Positions 1 to 5,726 of a DNA stretch of 27,525 nucleotides are shown here, one piece after another. The stretch is from positions 1 to 27,525 of the forward strand of contig JAVWJP010000022.1 in assembly GCA_036638975.1 (NCBI GenBank), read 5' to 3'. Under the pieces are notes generated by a model. It worked only from the letters and a program-made list of their open reading frames with translations, was not told the DNA's origin and searched no databases. The position numbers and the translations under genes are program-made. Source of the stretch: JAVWJP01 sp036638975. Its GTDB lineage: Bacteria; Bacillota; Clostridia; Oscillospirales; Ruminococcaceae. Position 1 is the first letter of the stretch; every line of letters begins with the position of its first letter.

Positions 1-70
1 TAGCAGGCATAAAATATTTTTTAGTACGGTTTCGTCGTCTAAAGCCGCCGACAATTTCTTGTAAAAGCTG

Positions 71-1084
71 TTAGAGCAGCAGATACTGAAAAATATTAAA
101 CAAATAGCCCACAATGATGATGCCGCCGGTGCAGATTGCAACAAACAACGCCAGCAGCTTTGGCTTTACCGCCTTGCGCAACATGACAACGGACGGCAGG
201 GACAAGGCGGTAACCGCCATCATAAAAGAAAGCACAGTGCCAAGCTGTGCACCCTTAAAGAGCAGTGCTTCCGCTACGGGAATCGTACCAAAGATATCGG
301 CGTACATTGGGACACCCAGTAAAGTAGCAAGCACAACTCCAAACGGATTGTTAGCGCCCAGAACCGTTTCTATCCAGCTTTCTGGAATCCAGTTATGAAT
401 AAGCGCACCAATGCCGACGCCAACAAGAATATACGGCAGCACCTTTTTTAAAGTAAAAAGTACTCTGTCAAGCGCCGAGCGAGCACGTTCTTTCTTTGTA
501 ATTTTTGCTGCTTGAATGTCTGTACTGCTTGCCGCCTTGATAAAATCTTCAACATAGTTTTCCATGTGCAGCTTTTCTATTATTGTACCGCCCACAACAG
601 CGATAACAAGCCCCACTGCCACATAAGTAATGGCGACCTTGCCGCCGAAAACACTTATAAGCAGCACAAAAGAGCCTAAATCCACCATGGGGGAAGAAAT
701 AAGAAAAGAGAAAGTTACCCCCAAGGGCAGCCCTGCACCTGTAAAGCCCATAAAAATCGGAATTGACGAGCAGGAGCAAAACGGTGTAACCGTGCCCAAG
801 AGAGCCGCTATAATATTTGCCGATATTCCATGAAAGCGCCCCATAATTTTGCGGCTGCGTTCCGGTGGAAAATAGCTTTGAATGTACGAAATTATAAAAA
901 TTAAAAAACATAGCAGCACCGTAATTTTTATTACGTCGTAGAAAAAAAACTGAATACTACCGCCAATTCTGCCCGACGTATCCATCCCCGCAGACGACAG
1001 CAAATTTCCGATTAATGAATTTAACCATTTCATTCCAAGCACTTGCTCCCCGATAAACAACCACGCACCCTGCAATATCTCCAT
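71..1084 (-). CDS. arsP: ArsP-type permease (PF03773/DUF318 family), probable organoarsenical efflux
   Basis: A 337-residue polytopic membrane protein with about eight hydrophobic segments. The family signature TPFCSCSSIP lies at residues 100-109, and the glycine-rich helix that follows (GFTGAGLPLG) is also typical. In the family, ArsP exports trivalent organoarsenicals such as methylarsenite, and the cysteine pair is important for this. The start is ATG at 1084, with AAAGGAG seven bases upstream. It lies 83 bases downstream of the ArsR-type gene on the same strand, and no terminator is seen between them, so the two are probably one transcript under ArsR control. The family is also annotated as uncharacterised permease, and some members have other substrates, so the arsenic assignment rests on the cysteine motif plus the neighbour. 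The first 70 bases of the window show no confident gene. Confidence 0.85.
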   Translation of the reverse strand: MEILQGAWLFIGEQVLGMKWLNSLIGNLLSSAGMDTSGRIGGSIQFFFYDVIKITVLLCFLIFIISYIQSYFPPERSRKIMGRFHGISANIIAALLGTVTPFCSCSSIPIFMGFTGAGLPLGVTFSFLISSPMVDLGSFVLLISVFGGKVAITYVAVGLVIAVVGGTIIEKLHMENYVEDFIKAASSTDIQAAKITKKERARSALDRVLFTLKKVLPYILVGVGIGALIHNWIPESWIETVLGANNPFGVVLATLLGVPMYADIFGTIPVAEALLFKGAQLGTVLSFMMAVTALSLPSVVMLRKAVKPKLLALFVAICTGGIIIVGYLFNIFQYLLL

Positions 1085-1167
1085 AAAAAAACTCCTTTAA
1101 TACAAATTGATATAACTAATTGTGTAGATGTATTGTATCTTAAAAAAGCCACCTATTAAAGATGACT

Positions 1168-1470
1168 TTATTTACAACCATGCACCGTGCTTTTTGCTTC
1201 TGTTAATTTTAGAAGCCGCTTTTGTGCTTGTGCAGTACCCTCTGCGCTTATGGAGTAGTGCGTCCACTTTCCATCTTTGCGGGCTTGCACAATGCCCGAC
1301 TCGCATAAGATTCTCATATGATGGGACAAGGTGGACTGCCCAATGTGCAAATCGTCAAGTAGCTTGCAGGCGCATTTTTCTCCGCTTTGCAGCAGTTCCA
1401 GTATTTTCAGACGGTTTTCATCGCAAAACGCCTTAAATACCCTTGCGTTCTCTTGATATACAGTTAGCAT
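1168..1470 (-). CDS. arsR: ArsR/SmtB-family metalloregulator
   Basis: A 100-residue winged-helix repressor. The recognition region (IGQSTLSHHMRILCESGIV, about residues 43-61) is a typical ArsR helix-turn-helix, and the wing follows at KDGKWTHYSI. The metal-site region reads EKCACKLLDDL (residues 31-41), with Cys33 and Cys35 in the alpha-3 CxC arrangement used for As(III)/Sb(III)-type sensing; a third cysteine (Cys56) and a near C-terminal one (Cys99) are also present. The start is ATG at 1470 with a GAGGTG ribosome site. It is divergent from the tRNA region and heads the arsR-arsP pair. A consensus promoter (1507-1535) and a palindrome (1493-1505) lie directly upstream, which fits autorepression. 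The family is clear. The exact ligand is inferred from the CxC motif and the ArsP neighbour. Confidence 0.9.
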   Translation of the reverse strand: MLTVYQENARVFKAFCDENRLKILELLQSGEKCACKLLDDLHIGQSTLSHHMRILCESGIVQARKDGKWTHYSISAEGTAQAQKRLLKLTEAKSTVHGCK

Positions 1471-1492
1471 TGTTTCACCTCAAATTTATTAT

Positions 1493-1505
1493 ATTCAATA
1501 TGAAT
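1493..1505. promoter_or_regulatory. Candidate ArsR operator
   Basis: Perfect inverted repeat ATTCA-ATA-TGAAT placed just downstream of the arsR -10 box, at the expected transcription start. ArsR-type operators are AT-rich palindromes at this place, so binding would block initiation. Binding by this ArsR is inferred. Confidence 0.6.
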
Positions 1506-1506
1506 T

Positions 1507-1535
1507 ATTATACAACTCAAATTTATAAATGTCAA
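1507..1535 (-). promoter_or_regulatory. Promoter of arsR-arsP
   Basis: On the minus strand, TTGACA (1530-1535) and TATAAT (1507-1512) are separated by exactly 17 bases. Both hexamers match the sigma-A consensus fully. It lies 37 bases upstream of the arsR start codon. Confidence 0.85.
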
Positions 1536-1626
1536 TATGTTAATAAGCTTTTTAGCATATTCCACAGCTTTTGCCGCTTATTACCGTGTTTTTTACAGTC
1601 TTTATATTTGTTTTTTTAACTTTTCG

Positions 1627-1655
1627 TTGACAATTTAACATTTTACTGATATAAT
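1627..1655 (+). promoter_or_regulatory. Consensus promoter for the tRNA-Lys / structured RNA transcript
   Basis: TTGACA (1627-1632), 17-base spacer, TATAAT (1650-1655): a perfect sigma-A consensus, as expected for a stable-RNA promoter. Transcription would start near 1662 and run through the duplicated leader and the tRNA. No intrinsic terminator is seen directly after the tRNA, so the structured region to about 2480 is probably in the same transcript. Confidence 0.85.
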
Positions 1656-1684
1656 AATAAAGCATTAAACGCAAACCCTAAATG

Positions 1685-1787
1685 CACAACCCGCCACGGC
1701 AATACATGAGCCAGAGTCCACCCCATCGGGTGCTAGCTCAGTTGGCAGACACTAAGCACACAACCCGCCACGGCAATACATGAGCCA
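1685..1787 (+). repeat. Duplicated tRNA leader with a broken tRNA copy
   Basis: A 29-base sequence beginning CACAACCCGCCACGGC occurs at 1685-1713 and again at 1759-1787, 74 bases apart. The last six bases of each copy (GAGCCA) are the start of the tRNA acceptor stem. Between them, 1733-1749 repeats the D-arm CTAGCTCAGTTGGCAGA also found at 1788-1804 in the intact tRNA, but the spacing differs (55 versus 74 bases). The interval therefore looks like the remains of one or two tRNA copies fused by recombination. It has no anticodon arm or T-arm and is not a functional tRNA. Confidence 0.75.
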
Positions 1788-1857
1788 CTAGCTCAGTTGG
1801 CAGAGCATTTGACTTTTAATCAAAGGGTCCGGGGTTCGAATCTCCGGTGGCTCACCA
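1782..1857 (+). tRNA. tRNA-Lys (anticodon TTT)
   Basis: A complete cloverleaf. The acceptor stem is GAGCCAC (1782-1788) with GTGGCTC (1847-1853), followed by discriminator A1854 and an encoded CCA (1855-1857). The D-stem is GCTC/GAGC. The anticodon stem TTTGA/TCAAA closes the loop CTTTTAA, giving anticodon TTT. The T-arm is CGGGG-TTCGAAT-CTCCG with one G-U pair. Transcription is from the consensus promoter at 1627-1655. It sits directly 5' of a long structured non-coding region. Confidence 0.96.
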
Positions 1858-1860
1858 AAA

Positions 1861-2480
1861 ACATTACAATGCAAAAAAGTCTACTTTTCATATTTAGGCT
1901 CTTTTGCGTTGTAACAGCGTATATTAACCGCACAGAGGGCGTGTTAAACACCCTCTGCACGGATATATAAATATTTTGGTTCTATCCTCTGCACCCGATT
2001 ACTGTTCCTATGGATGGGTCTCACCCCAGCACGTTTCCTCTGCGTGTGACGCATAAAGCATGGGGCTCGCTCGCTCGTCAAGTACGAGGTCGTGGCATAA
2101 CTCTACCCATCAATGGTATCCCTTATCGGGCCTTTGGCATATTCAATTGTCGAGAGAATGGAACTCTCTCGGCGGGCAACGCTATTGCCCACTCCATCTC
2201 CGCAGCTTTAAGGCTTTCTCTAGCCGTAGCCTGCTTCACACCGTTAGCGGTGTGCGTATCTATTTAAAGTAGAGCATATTTACTCCACTTAAAAAGCAAA
2301 GAGCCTTCAGATGTCCTGCAATGGAAGCATCTGAAAGCCCTTGACGTGTATTTCAAGCTATGATAAAATCACAGCATGAAGTCACTCTTACAAGTCTTAC
2401 AAGATGTCTCTCATCTTTAAGGCGCATGCAGTAATTTTGTCGGAAACAAAATTACTGCTGTGAGGGTGTTTTTCTATTGT
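1861..2480 (+). ncRNA. Candidate large structured non-coding RNA (ROOL/GOLLD-like in size and setting)
   Basis: About 600 bases with no credible protein gene but packed with helices. Visible stems: 1864-1876 with 1902-1914 (13 bp, one G-U); 1928-1939 with 1951-1962; 2013-2019 with 2105-2111 (long range), enclosing 2024-2028/2061-2065, 2041-2044/2050-2053 and 2074-2078/2084-2088; 2151-2157/2165-2171; 2174-2179/2185-2190; 2237-2243/2248-2254; 2267-2274/2283-2290 (one mismatch); 2306-2313/2328-2335; 2401-2406/2412-2417; and 2428-2440/2446-2458 (13 bp, loop CGGAA), followed by T-rich sequence that may end the transcript. ROOL RNAs average near 580 nt and GOLLD RNAs near 800 nt; both are often found beside tRNA genes or in phage and mobile DNA. 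I do not recognise a primary-sequence signature, so the class is inference. I see no RNase P, tmRNA or group I/II intron core. Confidence 0.6.
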
Positions 2481-2574
2481 TATTTTTTAGTACAAGAATA
2501 CTATAGCACGCCTTTCCAATAATTGCAAGTTTTTTAAGTAGCATTGGCTACTTTCCTTATTATTTATATTATAC

Positions 2575-2654
2575 GCTTACTTGCATAAGTAGTCAATTGA
2601 CAAAATGCACAGCCTTACACAAGTAAGCGTTGTGCATTTTGCTTACTTGTGTAA
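2575..2654. repeat. Interleaved inverted repeats upstream of the toxin-antitoxin operon (operator array)
   Basis: The 9-mer GCTTACTTG occurs at 2575-2583 and 2641-2649 and, inverted, at 2620-2628. The last two are part of a perfect 14-bp inverted repeat, 2615-2628 with 2641-2654. A second perfect 9-bp inverted repeat, AAAATGCAC (2602-2610) with GTGCATTTT (2632-2640), interlocks with it. The array ends 40 bases before the first gene, where a ribbon-helix-helix autorepressor would be expected to bind. Confidence 0.65.
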
Positions 2655-2694
2655 TACATAAAATTGTGATAAACTAAACATGAGGTGAAATAAT

Positions 2695-2889
2695 ATGGGT
2701 GGTAGAGCAAGTGCAGCCAGTAAAAATAAATACAATTCAAAAGCCTATGACCGAATAAATGTAATTGTTCCCAAAGGGCGAAAAGCAGAGCTACAAATGG
2801 TAGCTGCACAGCTGGGAGAGAGTTTAAACGGCTTTATAACCAAAGCAATAGAACATAGAATAGATAATGGGGGTTCACAAAATGAGTAA
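2695..2889 (+). CDS. Ribbon-helix-helix (Arc-like) small DNA-binding protein
   Basis: A 64-residue protein with a basic N-terminus, then a beta strand (YDRINVIVPKGRK, about residues 18-30) and two helices (AELQMVAAQLGESLNGFITKAI, about residues 31-52, read in two parts). This is the Arc/CopG-type ribbon-helix-helix pattern, a DNA-binding fold common in antitoxins and plasmid regulators. The start at 2695 has GAGGTG upstream. It overlaps the next gene by 8 bases and lies just downstream of the inverted-repeat array at 2575-2654, so it is the likely operator-binding regulator of the three-gene operon. It could be the DNA-binding part of the antitoxin or an independent regulator. Confidence 0.75.
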   Translation: MGGRASAASKNKYNSKAYDRINVIVPKGRKAELQMVAAQLGESLNGFITKAIEHRIDNGGSQNE

Positions 2890-3094
2890 CAAAGAATTAG
2901 CAATACAGCTATTAGAGAACGTTCCGCCAAATAAGCTCGGCTATGTTATATCCTACCTGCAGGGCATCACCGCAGACGAAGATGCAGACGACCAATATTG
3001 TGAGGCTCTGTATAGCCAATACAAGGCAGACCCAAGCAAGGACGAAACAATCAGCCTTGAAGCCGCCGCAAAGAGCATGGGCGTAGTATTATGA
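2882..3094 (+). CDS. Small acidic protein, probable antitoxin-like partner of the downstream RelE/ParE toxin
   Basis: A 70-residue acidic protein starting MSNKELAIQLLENVPPNKLG. I chose ATG 2882 because GGGGG lies about nine bases upstream; an in-frame ATG at 2867 would be read from within that purine tract and adds only five residues. The N-terminal half (ELAIQLLENVPPNKLGYVIS) is predicted helical, and the C-terminal half is acidic (ADEDADDQYCEALYSQY). This pattern recurs in small clostridial proteins encoded just upstream of RelE-type toxins. Its end overlaps the toxin start by ATGA, so translation is coupled. Neutralisation of the toxin is inferred from position. Confidence 0.7.
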   Translation: MSNKELAIQLLENVPPNKLGYVISYLQGITADEDADDQYCEALYSQYKADPSKDETISLEAAAKSMGVVL

Positions 3095-3342
3095 TAAATT
3101 ATAAAATAATTATTGATAAGCCCGCGATAAAGTTTATTGAGAAACAACCCCAACAGCAGCGAGAGCGTATTTTAAAAGCTATAAGCCGGTTACCAGATAT
3201 TGGCGATGTTAAACCAATGGGTGGGCACACTGACTTATTCCGCTTGCGTGTGGGCACATATCGTATACTTTACACCGTTGAAAACGATGTGCTCACCGTG
3301 CGCGTGCTTGCCGCAGGCAACAGGGGCGATGTTTACAAGTAG
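3091..3342 (+). CDS. RelE/ParE-family toxin
   Basis: An 83-residue protein with the family order: beta strand YKIIIDKPAIKFIEKQP (residues 4-20), two helices, then LPDIGDVKPMGGHTDLFRLR and VGTYRILYTVENDVLTVRVL (about residues 34-75). The LFRLRVGTYRILY stretch is the hallmark of RelE/ParE-fold proteins; RelE members cleave mRNA at the ribosome and ParE members poison gyrase. The sequence resembles the RelE side, but I cannot assign the activity. The ATG overlaps the TGA of the preceding gene. The reading frame ends ten bases before the convergent AbrB-like gene, and no terminator hairpin is seen between them. Confidence 0.88.
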   Translation: MINYKIIIDKPAIKFIEKQPQQQRERILKAISRLPDIGDVKPMGGHTDLFRLRVGTYRILYTVENDVLTVRVLAAGNRGDVYK

Positions 3343-3352
3343 AGGTTAATAA

Positions 3353-3559
3353 TTACGCATCGTCTGTCCACGGTTCTATAATAAGCTTACCTTTGGCAGT
3401 AAAGCGAAGCGCCAACGTTGCAACCTCGTCCAGCTCCAGCTGCTCTACTATTTCCATAGGCAGGCGCAGGCGGTAGTCATTAGCAAGAGTGACACTGCGT
3501 ATGTAAACACCGCCTTTCGGGTTGCGCGGCGTGGTATTGCGTTTATTATGCTTTTCCAT
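3353..3559 (-). CDS. AbrB/SpoVT-type swapped-hairpin DNA-binding protein
   Basis: A 68-residue protein. Residues about 19-64 (YIRSVTLANDYRLRLPMEIV, then EQLELDEVATLALRF and GKLIIEPW) follow the AbrB/MazE pattern of a first strand, a short helix starting RLPMEIVEQL, and further strands. Such proteins act as transcription regulators or antitoxins. The start at 3559 has GAGAGGAG upstream. It is convergent with the RelE operon and is not paired with an obvious toxin of its own. The 283 bases between it and the next gene (3560-3842) are AT-rich, and I see no gene or strong signal there. Confidence 0.72.
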   Translation of the reverse strand: MEKHNKRNTTPRNPKGGVYIRSVTLANDYRLRLPMEIVEQLELDEVATLALRFTAKGKLIIEPWTDDA

Positions 3560-3842
3560 TCAAAATCTCCTCTCATTTTATATAAAATTAGGGCTTTTAT
3601 AGCCAACTGCGCCGGTTATATCATAGCATTGGTTGTAAAACACACTGTGTAGGCTAGAAAAGCTCCGCTTTTACTGCTGAAAAAAATAGTTTTCAACAAT
3701 ACGAAAAAAAAACAAAAAATTAAACATAAACCATATGACTTTACTACAGTTACATATAACCTCTATAAATATACATAGCTATTATTTATTCAGTTGTAAT
3801 ATAATAGTGGGTATAGTTACTGCCCCTGCAGAATAGTACCGG

Positions 3843-4577
3843 TCAAATTAAAAAATGCGAAAAAAGTTTACAAATTAACCCCTTGCATTTTTTGATAACC
3901 TGTAATATAATGAAGATGCAATTAACGGTCAAGCTATTTGCTTTGCGAGTAACCTTCTGCGACGAGGCTACTCGTATTTTTTTTTGCTTTTTTTGCCATT
4001 TGTCAGCTAAAAGAAGTACGAGCAGACGAAGCTTTGCGCCTATTATAAAGTGCCTGTTGTGCCCAATGCGTTTATCCGACTTACGCGCGTAGCCTGTTTT
4101 GCAAATAAATAACTGCTCGTGCAGATATTTCACGGCACTGACAATGGTCTGCTTTGACATATTAAGCGCCGCCACCATTTGTGATAGGCTGGGCACTGCC
4201 TGTAGGCTTGTTGAGCTCTTACATTTAAGCAGGTAAGCATATACCTTGAAAACACTTTTAGGAAGCTTGTAGCTGAATATTTCGGCAGGCAGCACAGTAT
4301 ATCCGCCGTGCATGGTTTCGAGCGTATAACCGTTGGCAATTTGCTCTCCTGCTTTGTTTTTACACTGATGAATGAATAGAAGCCCCTTTGCTTGCAGCCC
4401 ATGCGTGGCGCGAGAAACACTGGCGCACGATGCATCGATGAGCCGGGCTAGGGTGCTGTGCTTCACAATACACCTGTCAAACACGTTGGTGTGCTTTTTT
4501 ATAGCGATGTATACCATAAGCTCTGTCGAGGTTAAGCCGTAGCTCCAAACGCTATCCGCAAGCTTAATATATGTCAT
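3843..4577 (-). CDS. Protein with two winged helix-turn-helix domains, possible replication or transfer regulator
   Basis: A 244-residue protein from ATG 4577, chosen because GGGAGGAGG lies just upstream. A start at 4628 would run through the terminator stem at 4623-4642. The first winged helix covers about residues 14-70 (LTSTELMVYIAIKK, then RLIDASCASVSRATHGLQ). A second covers about residues 90-165 (LPKSVFKVYAYLLK, then SQMVAALNMSKQTIVSAVKY). Paired winged helices of this kind occur in plasmid initiators and DnaD-like proteins, but the match is general. The tail after the A7 and A9 tracts (plus-strand 3977-3994) is lysine-rich and then hydrophobic and low complexity, and looks unlike a folded domain. 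It may be read past an original stop. Confidence 0.6.
   Translation of the reverse strand: MTYIKLADSVWSYGLTSTELMVYIAIKKHTNVFDRCIVKHSTLARLIDASCASVSRATHGLQAKGLLFIHQCKNKAGEQIANGYTLETMHGGYTVLPAEIFSYKLPKSVFKVYAYLLKCKSSTSLQAVPSLSQMVAALNMSKQTIVSAVKYLHEQLFICKTGYARKSDKRIGHNRHFIIGAKLRLLVLLLADKWQKKQKKIRVASSQKVTRKANSLTVNCIFIILQVIKKCKGLICKLFSHFLI
3946..3985 (+). terminator. Terminator-like hairpin on the plus strand
   Basis: CGAGTA (3946-3951) pairs with TACTCG (3969-3974), with inner CCT/AGG pairs, and is followed by TA and nine T. It has the shape of a rho-independent terminator for plus-strand transcripts, yet it lies inside a minus-strand gene. It could end read-through from the toxin-antitoxin operon, or be chance. 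Confidence 0.35.
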
Positions 4578-4615
4578 GTCTATTCCTCCTCCCATTATTT
4601 GTAGTATTTCAGCAT

Positions 4616-4642
4616 AAAAAATGCCCACCTCGAACGGTGGGC
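4616..4642 (-). terminator. Intrinsic terminator at the end of the transfer gene run
   Basis: On the minus strand, GCCCACC (4636-4642) and GGTGGGC (4623-4629) form a 7-bp GC-rich stem with a six-base loop, followed by ATTTTTT (4616-4622). It lies 70 bases after the stop of the last gene of the minus-strand run, and just upstream of the ribosome site of the winged-helix gene. Confidence 0.85.
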
Positions 4643-4712
4643 TGCGTTATTAATCCTTTTCTTAATTGCGTGCTATGGAATATTTGAAGTCTTGCAACTG
4701 GATAGACATAAC

Positions 4713-5273
4713 TTAACCTGTACTTATGCCATAAACCGCTACGGACATATCTTTCCCCAAAATTACAAGATACACATTCCCATTGCAATACTCCTTTTCT
4801 ACGACGTTTACTTTTTCTATCGTTTTGCTATAGGGCAGCAAGGTGTTTTCATTGTACAGCACTGTCCCATATGGTGCCTCATCAAACACGCTTGTAGAAA
4901 AAGTAAAAGCAAGCTCTATATTATTAGCTTGCTCTAAAATTTTATATGCTTTTTTGTAAGAAGCTTTTACATTGCAGCCGTGCCCACTGCCTAGTAAATA
5001 GTAATTTGAATGGCACTTTAAATTTTCATCTTTACAATCGTTACAAAAGGTTTCAACCTCATTATCCGTCGTAATTGCAATGCCATATTCAAGCTCTAAA
5101 GAGCTTGCGTACTGAAAACTTGCATTCAGCTCTATTCCATTAAGATATCTGATGTGTAGGCTTTCAATAAAGCATTTAAGCTTATGGTCTAAACGAAAAT
5201 TACATAAGAATAGCGCTTTTACATTTTCAATATTTTTGGGAACTTTTATTTTTGTGTTTGTGATATATTTCAT
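4713..5273 (-). CDS. Unknown protein, 186 residues
   Basis: I do not recognise this protein. The start at 5273 (MKYITNTKIKVPKN) is chosen because GGGGAGG lies seven bases upstream; a start at 5306 would put the coding region inside a hairpin. It is a mixed alpha/beta, probably soluble protein with no signal peptide or membrane segment. A small cysteine cluster is seen near residues 95-105 (FCNDCKDENLKC), and a Gly-rich GSGHGCN follows. It is the last gene of the minus-strand transfer run, 70 bases before the intrinsic terminator, and is preceded by its own hairpin with a T-tract (5285-5325). It is more AT-rich than the T4SS genes and probably an accessory cargo gene. Confidence 0.65.
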   Translation of the reverse strand: MKYITNTKIKVPKNIENVKALFLCNFRLDHKLKCFIESLHIRYLNGIELNASFQYASSLELEYGIAITTDNEVETFCNDCKDENLKCHSNYYLLGSGHGCNVKASYKKAYKILEQANNIELAFTFSTSVFDEAPYGTVLYNENTLLPYSKTIEKVNVVEKEYCNGNVYLVILGKDMSVAVYGISTG

Positions 5274-5284
5274 TGAAGAACCTC

Positions 5285-5325
5285 CCCTAAAAAGTAAGAC
5301 ACCCAAGCGATTGTGCTTGAGTGCC
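5285..5325 (-). terminator. Terminator or attenuator ahead of the last gene of the run
   Basis: On the minus strand, an 11-bp stem pairs 5315-5325 with 5298-5308 around a six-base loop, followed by TTACTTTTT. Two of its pairs are G-U on the minus strand but A-C mismatches on the plus strand, which points to a minus-strand RNA function. The T-tract runs straight into the GGGGAGG ribosome site of the next gene. Confidence 0.65.
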
Positions 5326-5398
5326 TTTTCCGAAGCTTAAAATTTTAATTTAAAAGCTTTTCATATTTATTTTTACTAACAAAAGGGAAAAAGCGCAC

Positions 5399-5692
5399 TT
5401 AATAACCCCCAATATTGTAAGACTCATAAATAGCTTTAAAACAGGCAGCTTTTGTGCTGTTAAGTGCTAATAGGTCATGCTTTAATAGATTGAGTACCGC
5501 TTGCTTTTCTGTAATATTCTCAAACTCACGATAAAATCTAAAAGCGTAAATGTAATATATTTTTTTAGATATGCGCAATTCAAATGGAATCTTTAATATG
5601 CTTATTTTACCATGCAGTATGTAAATTGCAAGTATTTGCTGTAATGCTTTATTTTTCATAACTTCGTTAAATGAAATTTGCAATTTTGCCAT
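5399..5692 (-). CDS. Unknown small protein, 97 residues
   Basis: I do not recognise this protein. The start at 5692 (MAKLQISFNEVMKNK) has GGAGAGGAGG about seven bases upstream; a longer reading from 5764 would overlap the VirD4 gene and lacks such a site. The protein is basic, rich in Ile, Lys and aromatic residues, and predicted mostly helical. There is no membrane segment long enough to be convincing and no cysteine motif. It follows the coupling-protein gene by 34 bases and shares a similar leader (ACTTTTTA, purine-rich ribosome site, TTCAATG) with the next gene, so the two leaders may be related. Being next to VirD4 suggests an element-specific accessory role, but nothing in the sequence shows what it does. 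Confidence 0.6.
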   Translation of the reverse strand: MAKLQISFNEVMKNKALQQILAIYILHGKISILKIPFELRISKKIYYIYAFRFYREFENITEKQAVLNLLKHDLLALNSTKAACFKAIYESYNIGGY

Positions 5693-5726
5693 TGAATAAC
5701 CTCCTCTCCATAAAAAGTAGTTACTG

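Noticed and set aside
1685..1787. Two-copy 29-base repeat as a CRISPR remnant
   Set aside because: Only two copies, and the repeat ends in the tRNA acceptor stem. A tRNA leader duplication explains it better, and no cas gene is present.
1847..1857. tRNA-Lys 3' end as the attachment site of the element
   Set aside because: I found no second copy of the tRNA 3' sequence in the window and no integrase gene, so an att site cannot be supported.
2010..2272. Open plus-strand frames of 70-85 codons inside the structured RNA region
   Set aside because: They have no ribosome binding site, cross many perfect stems, show no recognisable protein pattern, and two frames are open over the same bases, as expected by chance in stop-poor GC-rich stems.
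1861..2480. Region as RNase P RNA, tmRNA or a group II intron
   Set aside because: I see none of their conserved cores, no tmRNA tag frame or alanine-type acceptor, and no domain V-like hairpin.
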